From assembly GCA_965247075.1 (NCBI GenBank), contig CBDFGK010000003.1:1054001-1118000 (forward strand): a DNA stretch of 64,000 nucleotides, read 5' to 3'. The position numbers and the translations under genes are program-made. Numbering within the stretch: the first letter of the stretch is position 1; each line of letters opens with the position of its first letter. This document shows, piece after piece, positions 27,517-37,192 of the stretch. Origin of the DNA: CBDFGK01 sp965247075. GTDB lineage: Bacteria > Pseudomonadota > Gammaproteobacteria > Pseudomonadales > Halieaceae. The notes under the pieces are model-generated. The model saw only the letters and a list, made by a program, of their open reading frames with translations. It was not told the origin of the DNA and did no database searches.

Positions 27517-28311
27517 ATGTTTTACGGCAAAATTGTAGCCGTCGGCCTGGGCTTTTTGCTGTTGGGCCCGACTGGATTAGTGCTGGGATTAATGCTTGGC
27601 CACTGGTTTGATCGGGGCCTGCAGCACAGCCTGGGTTTTGGATCACCGGAGCGAGTTGCGCAAATTCAACGCGCCTTTTTCAAAACCGGCTTTCGGCTGC
27701 TGGGCCTGGTGGCAAAGGCCGACGGGCGGGTTAGCGAACAGGAAATTGCCCAGACCGAAGAGATCATGCGCCAGTTGGGACTGGCTGAGCAGCAGCGGCA
27801 GGAGGCAATCGCGCTGTTCCGAGAGGGGACGGAGTCGGGCTTTACCGCAGAGTCGGTAATTGCCGAATTTAATGAAGCCTGCGGCGGTCACCACCAGGTA
27901 AGGCAGACCCTGCTGGCTTTCCTGGTGAGCCTGGCCCTTGCCGACGGCTCTTTTCACAGCGCGGAGCAGGAATTACTGGAGAATATCGCCGCCCTGCTGG
28001 GCTATAACAGCCACGAATTTTCCAGGCTGATACAGATGATGGAAGCCCAGCGCCATTTCCACGGCAGCGCCATGGATAAGGCAACCGCAAGCGATCAACT
28101 GGCAGATGCCTACCGGGCGCTGGGGGTGGAGACAGCCAACTCCGACCGCGAGGTAAAACAGGCCTATCGCCGCCTTATGAGCGAGAATCACCCGGACAAG
28201 TTGATTGCTCAGGGTGTTCCAGAGGAAGCGGTCAAGCTGGCCACCGAGCGCTCACAGGACATCCAGGCCGCCTATGAATTGCTGAAAAAGCAGCGGGGCA
28301 TGAAGCGTTAG
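27517..28311 (+). CDS. djlA: Co-chaperone DjlA-like protein (TerB domain plus J domain)
   Basis: The protein starts with a hydrophobic anchor (VAVGLGFLLLGPTGLVLGLML) containing the glycine-rich DjlA-type membrane segment. A TerB-like helical domain follows (about residues 45-180, with KADGRVSEQEI and LADGSFHSAEQ), and a C-terminal J domain with the HPD motif in SENHPDKL. DjlA stimulates DnaK and is linked to envelope stress. The frame can start at a TTG (27508), but the ATG at 27517 gives the usual N-terminus. It is transcribed away from glyQ. Confidence 0.92.
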   Translation: MFYGKIVAVGLGFLLLGPTGLVLGLMLGHWFDRGLQHSLGFGSPERVAQIQRAFFKTGFRLLGLVAKADGRVSEQEIAQTEEIMRQLGLAEQQRQEAIALFREGTESGFTAESVIAEFNEACGGHHQVRQTLLAFLVSLALADGSFHSAEQELLENIAALLGYNSHEFSRLIQMMEAQRHFHGSAMDKATASDQLADAYRALGVETANSDREVKQAYRRLMSENHPDKLIAQGVPEEAVKLATERSQDIQAAYELLKKQRGMKR

Positions 28312-28427
28312 GGGTTTCTGCAAGAACCCCACATCTCCCGACCCTACGAGGCACTGTGGCGAGTGTTAGTTCCCAACCAGCGAAAAAGTCGGCTCACCGC
28401 CGCCGGCAGAACTGGCGGCTTCAGCCA

Positions 28428-29318
28428 TCAGGTCTGCGTCCGGGGTCGCTGTATTTGCTGAAAAAGTGCGGCGGGCACGATCAGGCAGAGCCCCACCAGA
28501 GTGGCCGTATGCACTGGCTCCTTGAGAATGGTCTGGATGAACACCAGGGAAATAAAGGGTGACAGGAAAATAAGGTTGCTGACTCGTGCCACCCGCCGCG
28601 CGGACTTGAGCGCCGCAGCCCACAGCAAAAATGTCAGCCCCATCTCGAACAGACCGGCGTAAGCGGCCGCTATCAGGCCGCGCCAGTCGGGCAATACCAG
28701 CGTAGAGAACAACTGGCACATCAGTACAGAAACCGGCGCAGCCAGCAGAAAGTTGAGACAGAGACTGACCGCCGCATCGCGTTGATTGCGAGTGCTGATA
28801 ATCCAGTAATAGGCCCAAATCACCGTGCTCAACAAGGCCAGCACTACACCCCTGACACTGTCAAAGCGCAAACCCAGCACATCACCGCGAGTGGCGATAA
28901 TCAGCACCCCGCAATACCCCAGTACCGCCGCAACGATATCCCTGCCGTGCAGGCGTTGTCCCAACAAGGGTATTGCCATCAGCGACAGGGTAATCGCCCA
29001 GGTATAGTTGATGGTCTGGGCCTGTTGCGCTGGCAACAGGTCATAGGAGGTAAACAACACCTGGTAGTAAATACACGGATTCAACAGTGCCACGGCGATA
29101 AAATAACCGGGTGTCTCCCTGAGATAGGTGAACAACAAGGCGCCCTGTCTCCGGTATAGAACGACAGCCAGCAACAGCAGCGCAGATACCAATGTCGCAT
29201 ACATCAGCAGTTGATAGACATCCAGATATCGCAACGCGATCTTGAAGGCGGTGGCGACGGTGCCCCAGAAGAATACCGCCCCCAGACCGAGCAGTAGCGC
29301 GCGCCTGTCTCGATCCAT
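28428..29318 (-). CDS. EamA/DMT-family membrane transporter
   Basis: The 296-residue protein has ten hydrophobic segments in two halves (starting LLLGLGAVFFWGTVATAFKIAL and, in the second half, VRGVVLALLSTVIWAYYWII), the pattern of drug/metabolite transporters of the EamA type. The substrate cannot be inferred. The reading frame extends to 29546, but that extension lacks family character, and the ATG at 29318 is preceded by GAGGAG. It converges with djlA. Confidence 0.85.
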   Translation of the reverse strand: MDRDRRALLLGLGAVFFWGTVATAFKIALRYLDVYQLLMYATLVSALLLLAVVLYRRQGALLFTYLRETPGYFIAVALLNPCIYYQVLFTSYDLLPAQQAQTINYTWAITLSLMAIPLLGQRLHGRDIVAAVLGYCGVLIIATRGDVLGLRFDSVRGVVLALLSTVIWAYYWIISTRNQRDAAVSLCLNFLLAAPVSVLMCQLFSTLVLPDWRGLIAAAYAGLFEMGLTFLLWAAALKSARRVARVSNLIFLSPFISLVFIQTILKEPVHTATLVGLCLIVPAALFQQIQRPRTQT

Positions 29319-29717
29319 AAGCTGTTGATCTCCTCGAAGTATTGTCTGAATATCTGGAAAGAGTATATTCCAATAAAGAAATGATACTGAACCCTGGGTC
29401 TTGATAGCCGCTATCGGTGTGCTCGCTATGCATCCAGTTGATTCATCCCAAATCCCCAGATCGTTCGTTGTATCGGGTTTGTAAGATATAATGATCGTAT
29501 GCCTTGAGTTGTGCACCCATTGGGCGATGGAGAGTTTTGATGCCAACCGGTATACAGCCAGGGCTTGCTACGTTTTAGAGATTTCTATCTGGGGATTTGG
29601 GTAATATAGCCCAGTTTGCCAATGCTCAAATCGGAGCGCAAGCCGGCTTATGGTTACTATGTACGTTTGATCAACTGTTGGAAGCGCGGCCACCCTCGGT
29701 GGCAAGCGCGAAAAATT
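29319..29717. other. 399-bp gap between divergent EamA and def genes
   Basis: I see no gene here. A TATAAT lies at 29487-29492 on the plus strand with a poor -35. A perfect 15-bp inverted repeat frames positions 29447-29601. Upstream in-frame codons of def exist but lack homology. Confidence 0.55.
29447..29601. repeat. Perfect 15-bp inverted repeat with 125-bp spacer
   Basis: CCCAAATCCCCAGAT (29447-29461) is exactly complementary to ATCTGGGGATTTGGG (29587-29601). Such ends could belong to a small non-autonomous element or form a large RNA hairpin in the def leader. No open frame of note lies between. Confidence 0.7.
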
Positions 29718-30224
29718 ATGGCACTTTTGAATATTCTTGAATTTCCCGACCCACGCTTGCGCAACAAAGCTACAGTGGTAACCGCTTTTGATGCGCGGCT
29801 GCGGCGCCTGATCGCCGATATGCTTGAAACCATGTATGACGCATCTGGTATTGGCCTGGCGGCTATCCAGGTTGACGTTCACCGGCGCTTGCTGGTCATC
29901 GATATATCGGAAGCTCACGACCAGCCGCTGGTTTTTATCAATCCTGAGGTGCGCATTCTGGATGAGACCCTGCAAGAGTATGACGAGGGCTGCCTGTCTG
30001 TGCCGGGATTTTACGAAACAGTAAAACGCCCTCAGCAGGTTTCGGTTACGGCCCAGGATGGTCACGGCGAAGCATTTACCATGGAGTGCGAGGGTTTACT
30101 GGCTACCTGTGTACAACACGAAATTGATCATCTCAATGGCAAGCTGTTTGTGGATTACCTGTCCTCCCTCAAACGCACTCGCATCCGCAAAAAACTGGAA
30201 AAACAACATCGGCAGCACGCCTGA
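29718..30224 (+). CDS. def: Peptide deformylase
   Basis: Def removes the formyl group from new proteins. The three motifs are GIGLAAIQV (usually GxGLAAxQ), EGCLSVPG with the metal-binding cysteine, and QHEIDHLNG with the two metal-binding histidines. The ATG at 29718 gives the usual start MALLNILEFPDPRLR and 168 residues; an upstream in-frame ATG at 29616 adds an unrelated tail. The stop overlaps the fmt start. Confidence 0.97.
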   Translation: MALLNILEFPDPRLRNKATVVTAFDARLRRLIADMLETMYDASGIGLAAIQVDVHRRLLVIDISEAHDQPLVFINPEVRILDETLQEYDEGCLSVPGFYETVKRPQQVSVTAQDGHGEAFTMECEGLLATCVQHEIDHLNGKLFVDYLSSLKRTRIRKKLEKQHRQHA

Positions 30225-31174
30225 TGCCGGCTGAATCCCCTTTGCGGCTGGTATTTGCAGGCACCCCCGAATTTGCCAGCCATCACTTGCAGGCGCTTAT
30301 TGCCGCCCCAACAAACCTTGTGGCGGCCTATACCCAGCCGGACCGACGCGCCGGTCGCGGCCAAAAACTTACTGCCAGCCCGGTCAAAAAAATTGCCCAG
30401 TCTGCTGGCCTGGACATATACCAACCCGCCAGCTTGCGCGATTTGGATGCGCAACAGCAATTGGCAAAACTGCAGCCAGACCTGTTGATTGTCGTCGCCT
30501 ATGGCCTGATTCTCCCCCCGGCTGTGCTGGACATCCCCCGCCTTGCCTGCATCAACGTACACGCTTCGCTACTGCCTCGCTGGCGCGGCGCCGCCCCCAT
30601 TCAGCGCGCCATTGAAGCCGGCGACAAGCGCTCTGGCGTTACCATTATGCAAATGGAGGCCGGCCTGGATACCGGTCCCTTGATGGCCACATCTGAATGC
30701 GTAATAACAGCCCAAACCACGGCCGCAGAGTTGCATGATCAACTGGCCGAACTGGGTGCGCCACTATTGTTGGAGGTCTTGCAGGATCTGCCGGCACGCG
30801 TCGCCAACGCCCGCCCACAGAGCGACGGCGACGCCACCTACGCCAACAAACTGGACAAGCTCGAAGCACAAGTGGACTGGCACAAGAGCGCTGTGGAGTT
30901 GCAGCGACAGGTGCTGGCTTTCAACCCTGATCCGGGCGCCTGGAGCCTGCTGGACGGCAAGCGCATTAAAATATGGCGGGCGCAGCTCTGTGAGGAGCAG
31001 GGAAACCCCGGCGAAATTCTGCCGGCGAGCGACGCTGGACTGGTAGTCGCCTGCGGTGAACAGGCCCTGTCTATCAGCGAACTGCAACTGCCCGGTGGCA
31101 AGGCTATGCCCAGCGGGCAGTTGCTAAACTCTCGCCGCGAACTGTTCGCCATCGGAAAAGTGCTGGGCCGCTGA
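30224..31174 (+). CDS. fmt: Methionyl-tRNA formyltransferase
   Basis: Fmt formylates initiator Met-tRNA using 10-formyl-THF. It starts LRLVFAGTPEFASHHLQAL. The catalytic region shows NVHASLLPRWRGAAPIQRAI and later MEAGLDTGPL. The C-terminal beta barrel is present. At 316 residues it is full length. It is translationally coupled to def (TGATG). Confidence 0.98.
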   Translation: MPAESPLRLVFAGTPEFASHHLQALIAAPTNLVAAYTQPDRRAGRGQKLTASPVKKIAQSAGLDIYQPASLRDLDAQQQLAKLQPDLLIVVAYGLILPPAVLDIPRLACINVHASLLPRWRGAAPIQRAIEAGDKRSGVTIMQMEAGLDTGPLMATSECVITAQTTAAELHDQLAELGAPLLLEVLQDLPARVANARPQSDGDATYANKLDKLEAQVDWHKSAVELQRQVLAFNPDPGAWSLLDGKRIKIWRAQLCEEQGNPGEILPASDAGLVVACGEQALSISELQLPGGKAMPSGQLLNSRRELFAIGKVLGR

Positions 31175-31175
31175 T

Positions 31176-32474
31176 TTGTCAGTTAATTGTCGAGCCAATG
31201 CCGCCACAATACTCGCCCGTGTCATAGCGGGCGGTGCATCTCTGGATCAGGCATTAAATCCAGGCCTGGCAGCCACCGCAGACGCCGACCGCGCTCTGCT
31301 GCAACAGCTTTGTTACGGCACGCTGCGCAGCTACCATCGCCTGGATGGAGTTTTACGGCAACTGCTAAAGAAGCCCCTGAAGAAGAAAGACGCCGACATA
31401 CGCGCCCTGATGCTGTGTGGGATGCACCAGTTGCTGGCAATGAGAACGCCGGACCACGCCGCCATTTCAGAAACCGTGGAAGCCTGTCGTGCACTCAGGA
31501 AACACTGGGCCACAGGCCTGGTCAACGGTGTGTTGCGACGCTGCAGCCGCGAATCTGAAACCCTCTTGCAAACGCTCAGCAGCGCTCAACTTGCCAGCCA
31601 TCCAGACTGGTTGTTCGATGCCCTCAGTGAGTCTTGGCCACAGCAGGCGCAACAGATATTTGCGGCCAACAACGGCCATCCACCCATGTGCCTGCGCGTT
31701 AATCAGCGGCTGGTGAGCCGCGAGGAATATCTGCAGCAGTTACATGGTACCGGTATAGAGGCCGAGCCCTGCCTGCTCGCCGAGCATGGCATACGCCTGC
31801 CAAAGGCCGTCGATGTGTCCCGCTTGCCCGGCTTCACGGCGGGATTGGTCAGTGTTCAGGATGAAGCCGCGCAGCTCGCTGCAGAACCGGGAACACTGAA
31901 AGAGGGCGCACGAGTACTGGATAGTTGCAGTGCACCGGGCGGCAAGACCTGCCATCTGCTGGAGCGGTATCCCACCATTGCTGAGCTGGTGGCAATGGAC
32001 AGCGACACCGGACGCCTTGACCGGGTTGCGGAGAACCTGTTGCGACTGGGTTTGTCAGCCGCCATTGTTGAGGGCGATGCACGCCGCCCGCCACCCTCGC
32101 TGCACGGGGAGTCTTTTGATTATATTCTCGTTGACGCCCCCTGCTCCGGCAGCGGGGTAATACGGCGACACCCCGACATAAAATTGCGGCGGCGCAGACA
32201 GGACATTCCCACATTCGCGACCATACAACTGGCGATACTGCAGGGCCTGTGGCCTCTGCTCAAACCCGCTGGTCAAATGCTGTATGTAACCTGCTCCATA
32301 CTGCCGCAGGAAAACGGCCAGGTCATTGATGCTTTTGTAGCCAACTGTGCGTCAGCACAACAGCAGCCGCTGGCTGTCGAGTGGGGTATTGATTGCAAGG
32401 GCGCCCGGCAGTTGCTGCCTTCGGCGACGGGGGCAGACGGCTTGTACTATGCGCTTTTACACAAAGAGGTCTAA
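31176..32474 (+). CDS. rsmB: 16S rRNA (cytosine-967-C5)-methyltransferase RsmB
   Basis: RsmB (Sun/Fmu) methylates C967 of 16S rRNA. An N-terminal NusB-like domain (AATILARVIAGGASLDQAL to about residue 140) precedes a Rossmann methyltransferase domain with DSCSAPGGKTCHLLE, VDAPCSGSGVIRRHPD and YVTCSILPQENGQV, including both catalytic cysteines. The likely start is a TTG at 31176, 1 bp after the fmt stop; no in-frame ATG lies nearby. Confidence 0.96.
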   Translation: MSVNCRANAATILARVIAGGASLDQALNPGLAATADADRALLQQLCYGTLRSYHRLDGVLRQLLKKPLKKKDADIRALMLCGMHQLLAMRTPDHAAISETVEACRALRKHWATGLVNGVLRRCSRESETLLQTLSSAQLASHPDWLFDALSESWPQQAQQIFAANNGHPPMCLRVNQRLVSREEYLQQLHGTGIEAEPCLLAEHGIRLPKAVDVSRLPGFTAGLVSVQDEAAQLAAEPGTLKEGARVLDSCSAPGGKTCHLLERYPTIAELVAMDSDTGRLDRVAENLLRLGLSAAIVEGDARRPPPSLHGESFDYILVDAPCSGSGVIRRHPDIKLRRRRQDIPTFATIQLAILQGLWPLLKPAGQMLYVTCSILPQENGQVIDAFVANCASAQQQPLAVEWGIDCKGARQLLPSATGADGLYYALLHKEV

Positions 32475-32591
32475 TGTGGGGGGGGATAACGCAGCATGGG
32501 AAATATTCCGCAATTCGCGACTGTCCACTTACAATCCCCCAGTGAATTCATTATTGTTGAATCGAGCAAGGGCGCGGAAACCGCGTGAATC

Positions 32592-33965
32592 ATGAAGATA
32601 ATTATTCTCGGTGCAGGTCAGGTAGGCGGAACTCTCGCCGAACACCTGGCCATTGAGCAAAATGATGTAACGGTAGTCGATACCAATGCCGACAAGCTGC
32701 ATGCCCTGCAGGATCGTCTCGATCTGGGCACCGTCACCGGCCACGCGTCACACCCCAACACCCTGTATCGTGCCGGCGCCGAAGATGCCGACATGCTGAT
32801 CGCTGTGACCAACAGTGACGAAATCAACATGATGGCTTGCCAGATTGCCTACACCCTGTTCAAAACACCTACCAAAATATCGCGCGTACGCTCACCCAAT
32901 TACCTGGCGCACCAGGAAATTTTTGATAGTAAACATGTGCCCGTCGATGTGCTGATTAGTCCGGAACAATTGGTGACCAAGAGTATCAGCGAACTTATTG
33001 CCAACCCGGGGGCATTACAGGTGTTGGATTTCGCCGATGGGTTGGTGCAATTGGTAGCCGTCAAGGCGTACTACGGCGGCCCTCTGGTTGGACAGCAATT
33101 GCAAGAAATCCGCAAACACATGCCGAAAGTTGATACCCGGGTAGCCGCCATATTTCGCCGCGACAGCCCCCTGATTCCAGAGGGCACCACTGTTGTTGAA
33201 GCTGACGATGAAGTGTTTTTCATCGCGGCCAAAGAAAATATTCGCGCCGTAATGTCAGAGTTGCGCAGGCTGGACAAGCCCTATCGTCGAATAATGATCG
33301 CCGGTGGCGGCAATATCGGCTCGAGGCTGGCGATGGCCATCGACGGCGACTACCAGGTGAAGCTCATTGAACGGTCATACAGCCGTTGCCGCGAGCTCTC
33401 CGAACAACTCAAACACACCATTGTTCTCAATGGCAATGCCTCCGACACCGACCTTCTCACCTCGGAAAACATTGAGGCCACCGACGTATTTTGTGCCCTG
33501 ACCAACAACGATGAAGCCAATATCATGATCGCCATGCTGGCAAAACGGCTGGGGGCAAAAAAGGTTATCACCTTGATAACCAACCCCGCCTACATCGATT
33601 TGTTACCGGGCGACGAAATTGACATCGCACTATCTCCGCAACAAATTACCATCGGCAGCTTGCTCACCCACGTACGCCGCGGCGATATTCACAATGTACA
33701 CTCCCTGCGCCGAGGAGCGGCAGAAGCCATTGAGATGATTGCGCACGGTGATTCACAATCCTCCCGGGTGGTGGGCCGCACACTGGATGAAATCAGTCTT
33801 CCGGAAGGAGTCACCATAGGCACCATCGTGCGCGGCAAGGAAGTACTGATAGCGCACAAACACATTGTCGTGGAAACAGACGATCATGTGGTTTTGTTTC
33901 TGGTCGACAAAAAACAAATCCATGCCGTCGAGCGCCTGTTCCAGGTTGGCTTGCACTTCTTTTAG
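32592..33965 (+). CDS. trkA: Trk system potassium uptake regulatory protein TrkA
   Basis: TrkA is the cytoplasmic NAD(H)/nucleotide-binding gating ring of the Trk potassium channel. The 457 residues hold two RCK units, each with a Rossmann GxGxxG motif (IIILGAGQVGGTLAEHL and IMIAGGGNIGSRLAMAI) followed by a TrkA-C domain. It lies immediately upstream of trkH, its membrane partner. Confidence 0.98.
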   Translation: MKIIILGAGQVGGTLAEHLAIEQNDVTVVDTNADKLHALQDRLDLGTVTGHASHPNTLYRAGAEDADMLIAVTNSDEINMMACQIAYTLFKTPTKISRVRSPNYLAHQEIFDSKHVPVDVLISPEQLVTKSISELIANPGALQVLDFADGLVQLVAVKAYYGGPLVGQQLQEIRKHMPKVDTRVAAIFRRDSPLIPEGTTVVEADDEVFFIAAKENIRAVMSELRRLDKPYRRIMIAGGGNIGSRLAMAIDGDYQVKLIERSYSRCRELSEQLKHTIVLNGNASDTDLLTSENIEATDVFCALTNNDEANIMIAMLAKRLGAKKVITLITNPAYIDLLPGDEIDIALSPQQITIGSLLTHVRRGDIHNVHSLRRGAAEAIEMIAHGDSQSSRVVGRTLDEISLPEGVTIGTIVRGKEVLIAHKHIVVETDDHVVLFLVDKKQIHAVERLFQVGLHFF

Positions 33966-33973
33966 CCGATACT

Positions 33974-35422
33974 ATGCATATCTCTATAACCCTGCGCATT
34001 CTCGGCATCCTCCTGATGCTGTTTAGCCTGACATTGATTGCGCCCCTGGGTGTTGCCTTGCTATATGAGGACGCTACCCTTATCGGCTTTGGCAGCGCAC
34101 TGGGGATTACCTTGTTGAGCGGCCTGTTGCTCTGGTTGCCGGCTCGAAACTCCAGGTATGAGCTGCGCACCCGCGACGGGTTTTTGATAACAACCATGTT
34201 CTGGTCGGTATTGGGCTTGTTCGGAGCACTGCCTTTTGTGCTCTATGAGGGTCTTGAAATATCGGTCACCGATGCCATATTCGAATCCATTTCCGGGCTC
34301 ACCACCACCGGCGCCACCGTTATCACGGGCCTCGACGACCTACCCAAGTCACTGCTGTTCTACCGGCAGCAATTACAGTGGCTAGGGGGAATTGGCATTA
34401 TTGTTGTAGCTGTGGCAATTCTGCCCATGCTGGGCATTGGTGGTATGCAGCTCTTTCGGGCCGAGACGCCCGGCCCATCAAGGAACAGCAAACTAACGCC
34501 GCGGGTCACGGAGACTGCCAAGGCCTTATTCACGATCTATCTGCTGCTGACGGTGGTCTGTGGCCTCAGCTATTGGGCGGCAGGTATGTCGGGGTTTGAT
34601 GCTATCTGCCATGCCTTTTCGACGGTGGCCATCGGCGGCTTTTCAACCCACGACGCCAGTATGGGCTTCTACAAGAATCCCTATATATTAGTAATCTGCA
34701 GCATATTTATGTTTATTGCCGCCATTAATTTTGCGCTGCATTTCACCGCCTTTCGCCGTCGCAGCTTGCTAACCTACCTGAAAGATTCTGAAGCGGTATT
34801 TTTCGGCGGTGTACTCGGCGCCTGCATTGTGATCACCTGCACCGTGCTCTTTTATTCCGGTACATTCGAATTGAGCCAGAGTGTCATTCACGGTATGTTT
34901 CAAGCGGTCTCAGTAACCACAACAACCGGATTTACCACTTCCGATTTCGCCCATTGGCCCAGTTTTTTGCCGCTAATGCTGCTGATATTTTCGTTTATGG
35001 GGGGCTGCGCCGGCTCCACCGGCGGTGGTATCAAGGCACTGCGACTTATGTTGATTTACAAACAGGGGCTACGGGAGTTAAAGCAACTGGTACACCCCCA
35101 CGCTGTTATACCCCTGAAAATAGGCAATCGGCGGGTTGAAGCCAAAGTGGTCAGCGCCGTGTGGAGTTTTTTGGCAGTTTATATGATGGTCTTTTTAGTA
35201 CTGTTAATCCTGATCGTTGCCACCGGGCTGGAATTTGAAACGGCCTTCTCGGCGGTGGCCGCGTCCCTCAATAACCTCGGTCCCGGGCTGGGCGATGTGG
35301 CCTATCACTACGGCGCCATCACCGACCCGGCCAAATGGTTACTGTGCTCCGCCATGCTACTGGGGAGACTAGAGGTGTTTACTGTATTGGTACTATTTAC
35401 CCCGGCCTTCTGGCGCCCGTAA
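33974..35422 (+). CDS. trkH: Trk system potassium uptake membrane protein TrkH
   Basis: TrkH is the channel subunit of Trk. The 482-residue protein has four repeated membrane-pore-membrane units with selectivity-filter segments such as SGLTTTGATV, STVAIGGFSTHD, SVTTTTGFTTSD and SLNNLGPGLGD. The GGCAGSTGGGIKALR segment in the third unit is the conserved gating loop region. It starts 8 bp after trkA. Confidence 0.98.
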   Translation: MHISITLRILGILLMLFSLTLIAPLGVALLYEDATLIGFGSALGITLLSGLLLWLPARNSRYELRTRDGFLITTMFWSVLGLFGALPFVLYEGLEISVTDAIFESISGLTTTGATVITGLDDLPKSLLFYRQQLQWLGGIGIIVVAVAILPMLGIGGMQLFRAETPGPSRNSKLTPRVTETAKALFTIYLLLTVVCGLSYWAAGMSGFDAICHAFSTVAIGGFSTHDASMGFYKNPYILVICSIFMFIAAINFALHFTAFRRRSLLTYLKDSEAVFFGGVLGACIVITCTVLFYSGTFELSQSVIHGMFQAVSVTTTTGFTTSDFAHWPSFLPLMLLIFSFMGGCAGSTGGGIKALRLMLIYKQGLRELKQLVHPHAVIPLKIGNRRVEAKVVSAVWSFLAVYMMVFLVLLILIVATGLEFETAFSAVAASLNNLGPGLGDVAYHYGAITDPAKWLLCSAMLLGRLEVFTVLVLFTPAFWRP

Positions 35423-35425
35423 ATA

Positions 35426-35617
35426 TTACCTGGATGTTAGCCGCCAGACACCATCCCAGTCTTCTGCCCGCACATTTTTCTCAAGGCAATCACAGCGCTC
35501 GACATAAACCTGTGAACACTTGTCTGTCGGGTTCATGGTTAACACACTGTTAAACATGGCGCGTGCATCCTGCCATTTAGCAGCCTGGTAGCACTCCATC
35601 GCATCACGAAAAGTACC
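35426..35617 (-). pseudogene. C-terminal remnant of an adenylate/guanylate-cyclase-type protein
   Basis: The minus frame reads FRDAMECYQAAKWQDARAMF and ends AEDWDGVWRLTSR. The pairing of a short TPR-like helix, Y-ERC and a final DWDGVW-x-TSK is the tail of large CHASE2 or cyclase-domain regulators in Proteobacteria. No cyclase domain lies upstream; the frame before about 35617 has no family character. I read it as the stump of a deleted gene, marking the border where the accessory region starts. Confidence 0.6.
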
Positions 35618-35984
35618 GAGGGCAGCAATCATAATGCAGGTTGGCACACTCATCAAGTTCAACCAGAAGACGGTGACTGTGCTAACCGACGACGGTCCCA
35701 ACAATGCGAGTACTAACCGCAGGCACTGCGCGAGCCATCTTCCACCATTTCAGCATCCGAGACTGTTTTCTGGACGACCAATTACTCTCGACACCCCATT
35801 AATACTTCTCATACTTTCCTTCATAGCCTTTTCCGCCAACCTCCGCTACAATTCCCCATTCAACATCAACCCAAGTGCCAAATGTGGTGGGCCAATACAC
35901 CCGCTTCGGTTCTCTCTTTTTGTCGGGATGTTTGGTTTGAGGCAAGTACCTGTCGCTTAAATTTGCGCTTTTGGAGAAAAACTA
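35618..35984. other. Gap without recognisable genes
   Basis: This AT-richer spacer sits between the cyclase remnant and the ParB-like gene. Short open frames here have no family character. A GGAG lies 9 bp before the ATG at 35985. Confidence 0.5.
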
Positions 35985-37010
35985 ATGGAAGAGAGCTACA
36001 CAATGCTGGATGTCGAAACGGTCTCCTTCGATACTGAAAACCCAAGGATCAAGAAGGCCTTGGAAAAATACGGCGATAAACTTAATGCCGAGCGCATTCA
36101 TTTTGCCTTGCGTTCGGCTTCGGAAAATGGAACAAAAGGCACGTCTTCATACAATAGCCTTAAATACTCAATCCTTGCCAGTAATGGCGCACTATGTCCT
36201 ATTACGGTCAACAAAAAAGATGACAAGTATGTCTGTATTGATGGAAATACCAGGCTTGCAATCTACAAGGAATTCAAGAAAGAGAGTGCAACAGGAGATT
36301 GGTCGGAGATAAAAGCGACTGTTCTAAAAAATGCGACTCAGCGAGATATAGAGACAATTCGTGTTTCCGCACATCTTGTGGGTGCCAGAGAGTGGCCTGC
36401 CTATGAAAAAGCGCGGTATCTCCATTATCTACGCAACGAAGATTTTATGGAATATGGCGAAATGATTGCGCTTTGTGGTGGCAACAAGCCTGAAATAGAA
36501 CGCCAGATTGAAGCCTACCACGATATGAATGAATACTATCGCGATATTGTCGATGACAACGCGTTCAATATTGAGCGTTATAGTGGTTTCGTCGAACTTC
36601 AAAGACCCAAAGTGAAAAATGCTATATTCGATGCTGATTTGGACCTGAAAGATTTTGGAGAATGGATTCGCGATGGGAAAATATTTCGATTGGCCGATGT
36701 GCGGAAATTGCCACAGGTTCTTGGTGACGATGATGCAAAGGCTACTTTTCTTGACGGCGGACCACGCTCCATAGAAGATGCCATCAGGGTGCTTGATCAG
36801 AAGCGACCGGGACTTGCCGCCCACATGACACTTGAATCTGCATCTTTGTATGACCTGGCTGATGTTTTGACGCAGCGTCTCACTGATATACCCCATTTTG
36901 AAGTGAGAGACCTGCGAAGCAGAGAGAATGATGAGGCGGTTGAGCATGTAAGTATTTTGGAAAACTTATCTGACCAATTGCAAAAGCTACTCGAAGATGT
37001 CTCAGAGTGA
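35985..37010 (+). CDS. Stand-alone ParB/Sulfiredoxin-domain protein
   Basis: The 341-residue protein has an N-terminal ParB-type nucleotide-binding fold: a segment ending SILASNGALCPITVNKKDDK is followed by VCIDGNTRLAIYKEF, corresponding to the GxxRxxA-like motif of ParB. The middle is helical (GAREWPAYEKARYLHYLR), and the C-terminus is charged. It lacks the ParA-binding and parS-type elements of the real ParB at 7469, so a role in accessory-element biology is more likely than chromosome segregation. Its end overlaps the next gene by 14 bp, which suggests a functional pair. Lower GC than the core genes suggests acquisition. Confidence 0.75.
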   Translation: MEESYTMLDVETVSFDTENPRIKKALEKYGDKLNAERIHFALRSASENGTKGTSSYNSLKYSILASNGALCPITVNKKDDKYVCIDGNTRLAIYKEFKKESATGDWSEIKATVLKNATQRDIETIRVSAHLVGAREWPAYEKARYLHYLRNEDFMEYGEMIALCGGNKPEIERQIEAYHDMNEYYRDIVDDNAFNIERYSGFVELQRPKVKNAIFDADLDLKDFGEWIRDGKIFRLADVRKLPQVLGDDDAKATFLDGGPRSIEDAIRVLDQKRPGLAAHMTLESASLYDLADVLTQRLTDIPHFEVRDLRSRENDEAVEHVSILENLSDQLQKLLEDVSE

Positions 37011-37192
37011 CGTTCATAGAGATTTGATAATGCAGGTGGCTGATGAGATTCAATCATGCTACCCCAAAATTTCAATCATCACTGATTTACAACAAAAGCC
37101 TGGCGATGCGGTTCCTCCAATGATTAGTGGATTTCGTCCCGATGTGTATGCCGTTCAGCCAGGATCCTCTCCCTCAATTATCATTGCAGATC
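36997..37192 (+). pseudogene. Truncated partner of the ParB-like gene (possible PD-(D/E)XK nuclease fold)
   Basis: The frame starts MSQSDVHRDLIMQVADEIQS and proceeds through TDLQQKPGDAVPPMISGFRP to DVYAVQPGSSPSIIIA. The pattern GxRPDVYA followed by a strand normally ending in E-x-K resembles restriction-like nuclease cores; this is inference. Right after IIIA the sequence turns into the end of an IS1182 transposase and the frame stops at 37239. The last active-site strand is therefore lost, and the gene is presumably dead. Confidence 0.6.

Noticed and set aside
28311..28330. GGGGTTTCT-GCA-AGAACCCC hairpin after djlA
   Set aside because: The stem is plausible, but neither strand has a T run after it, so I do not call it a terminator.
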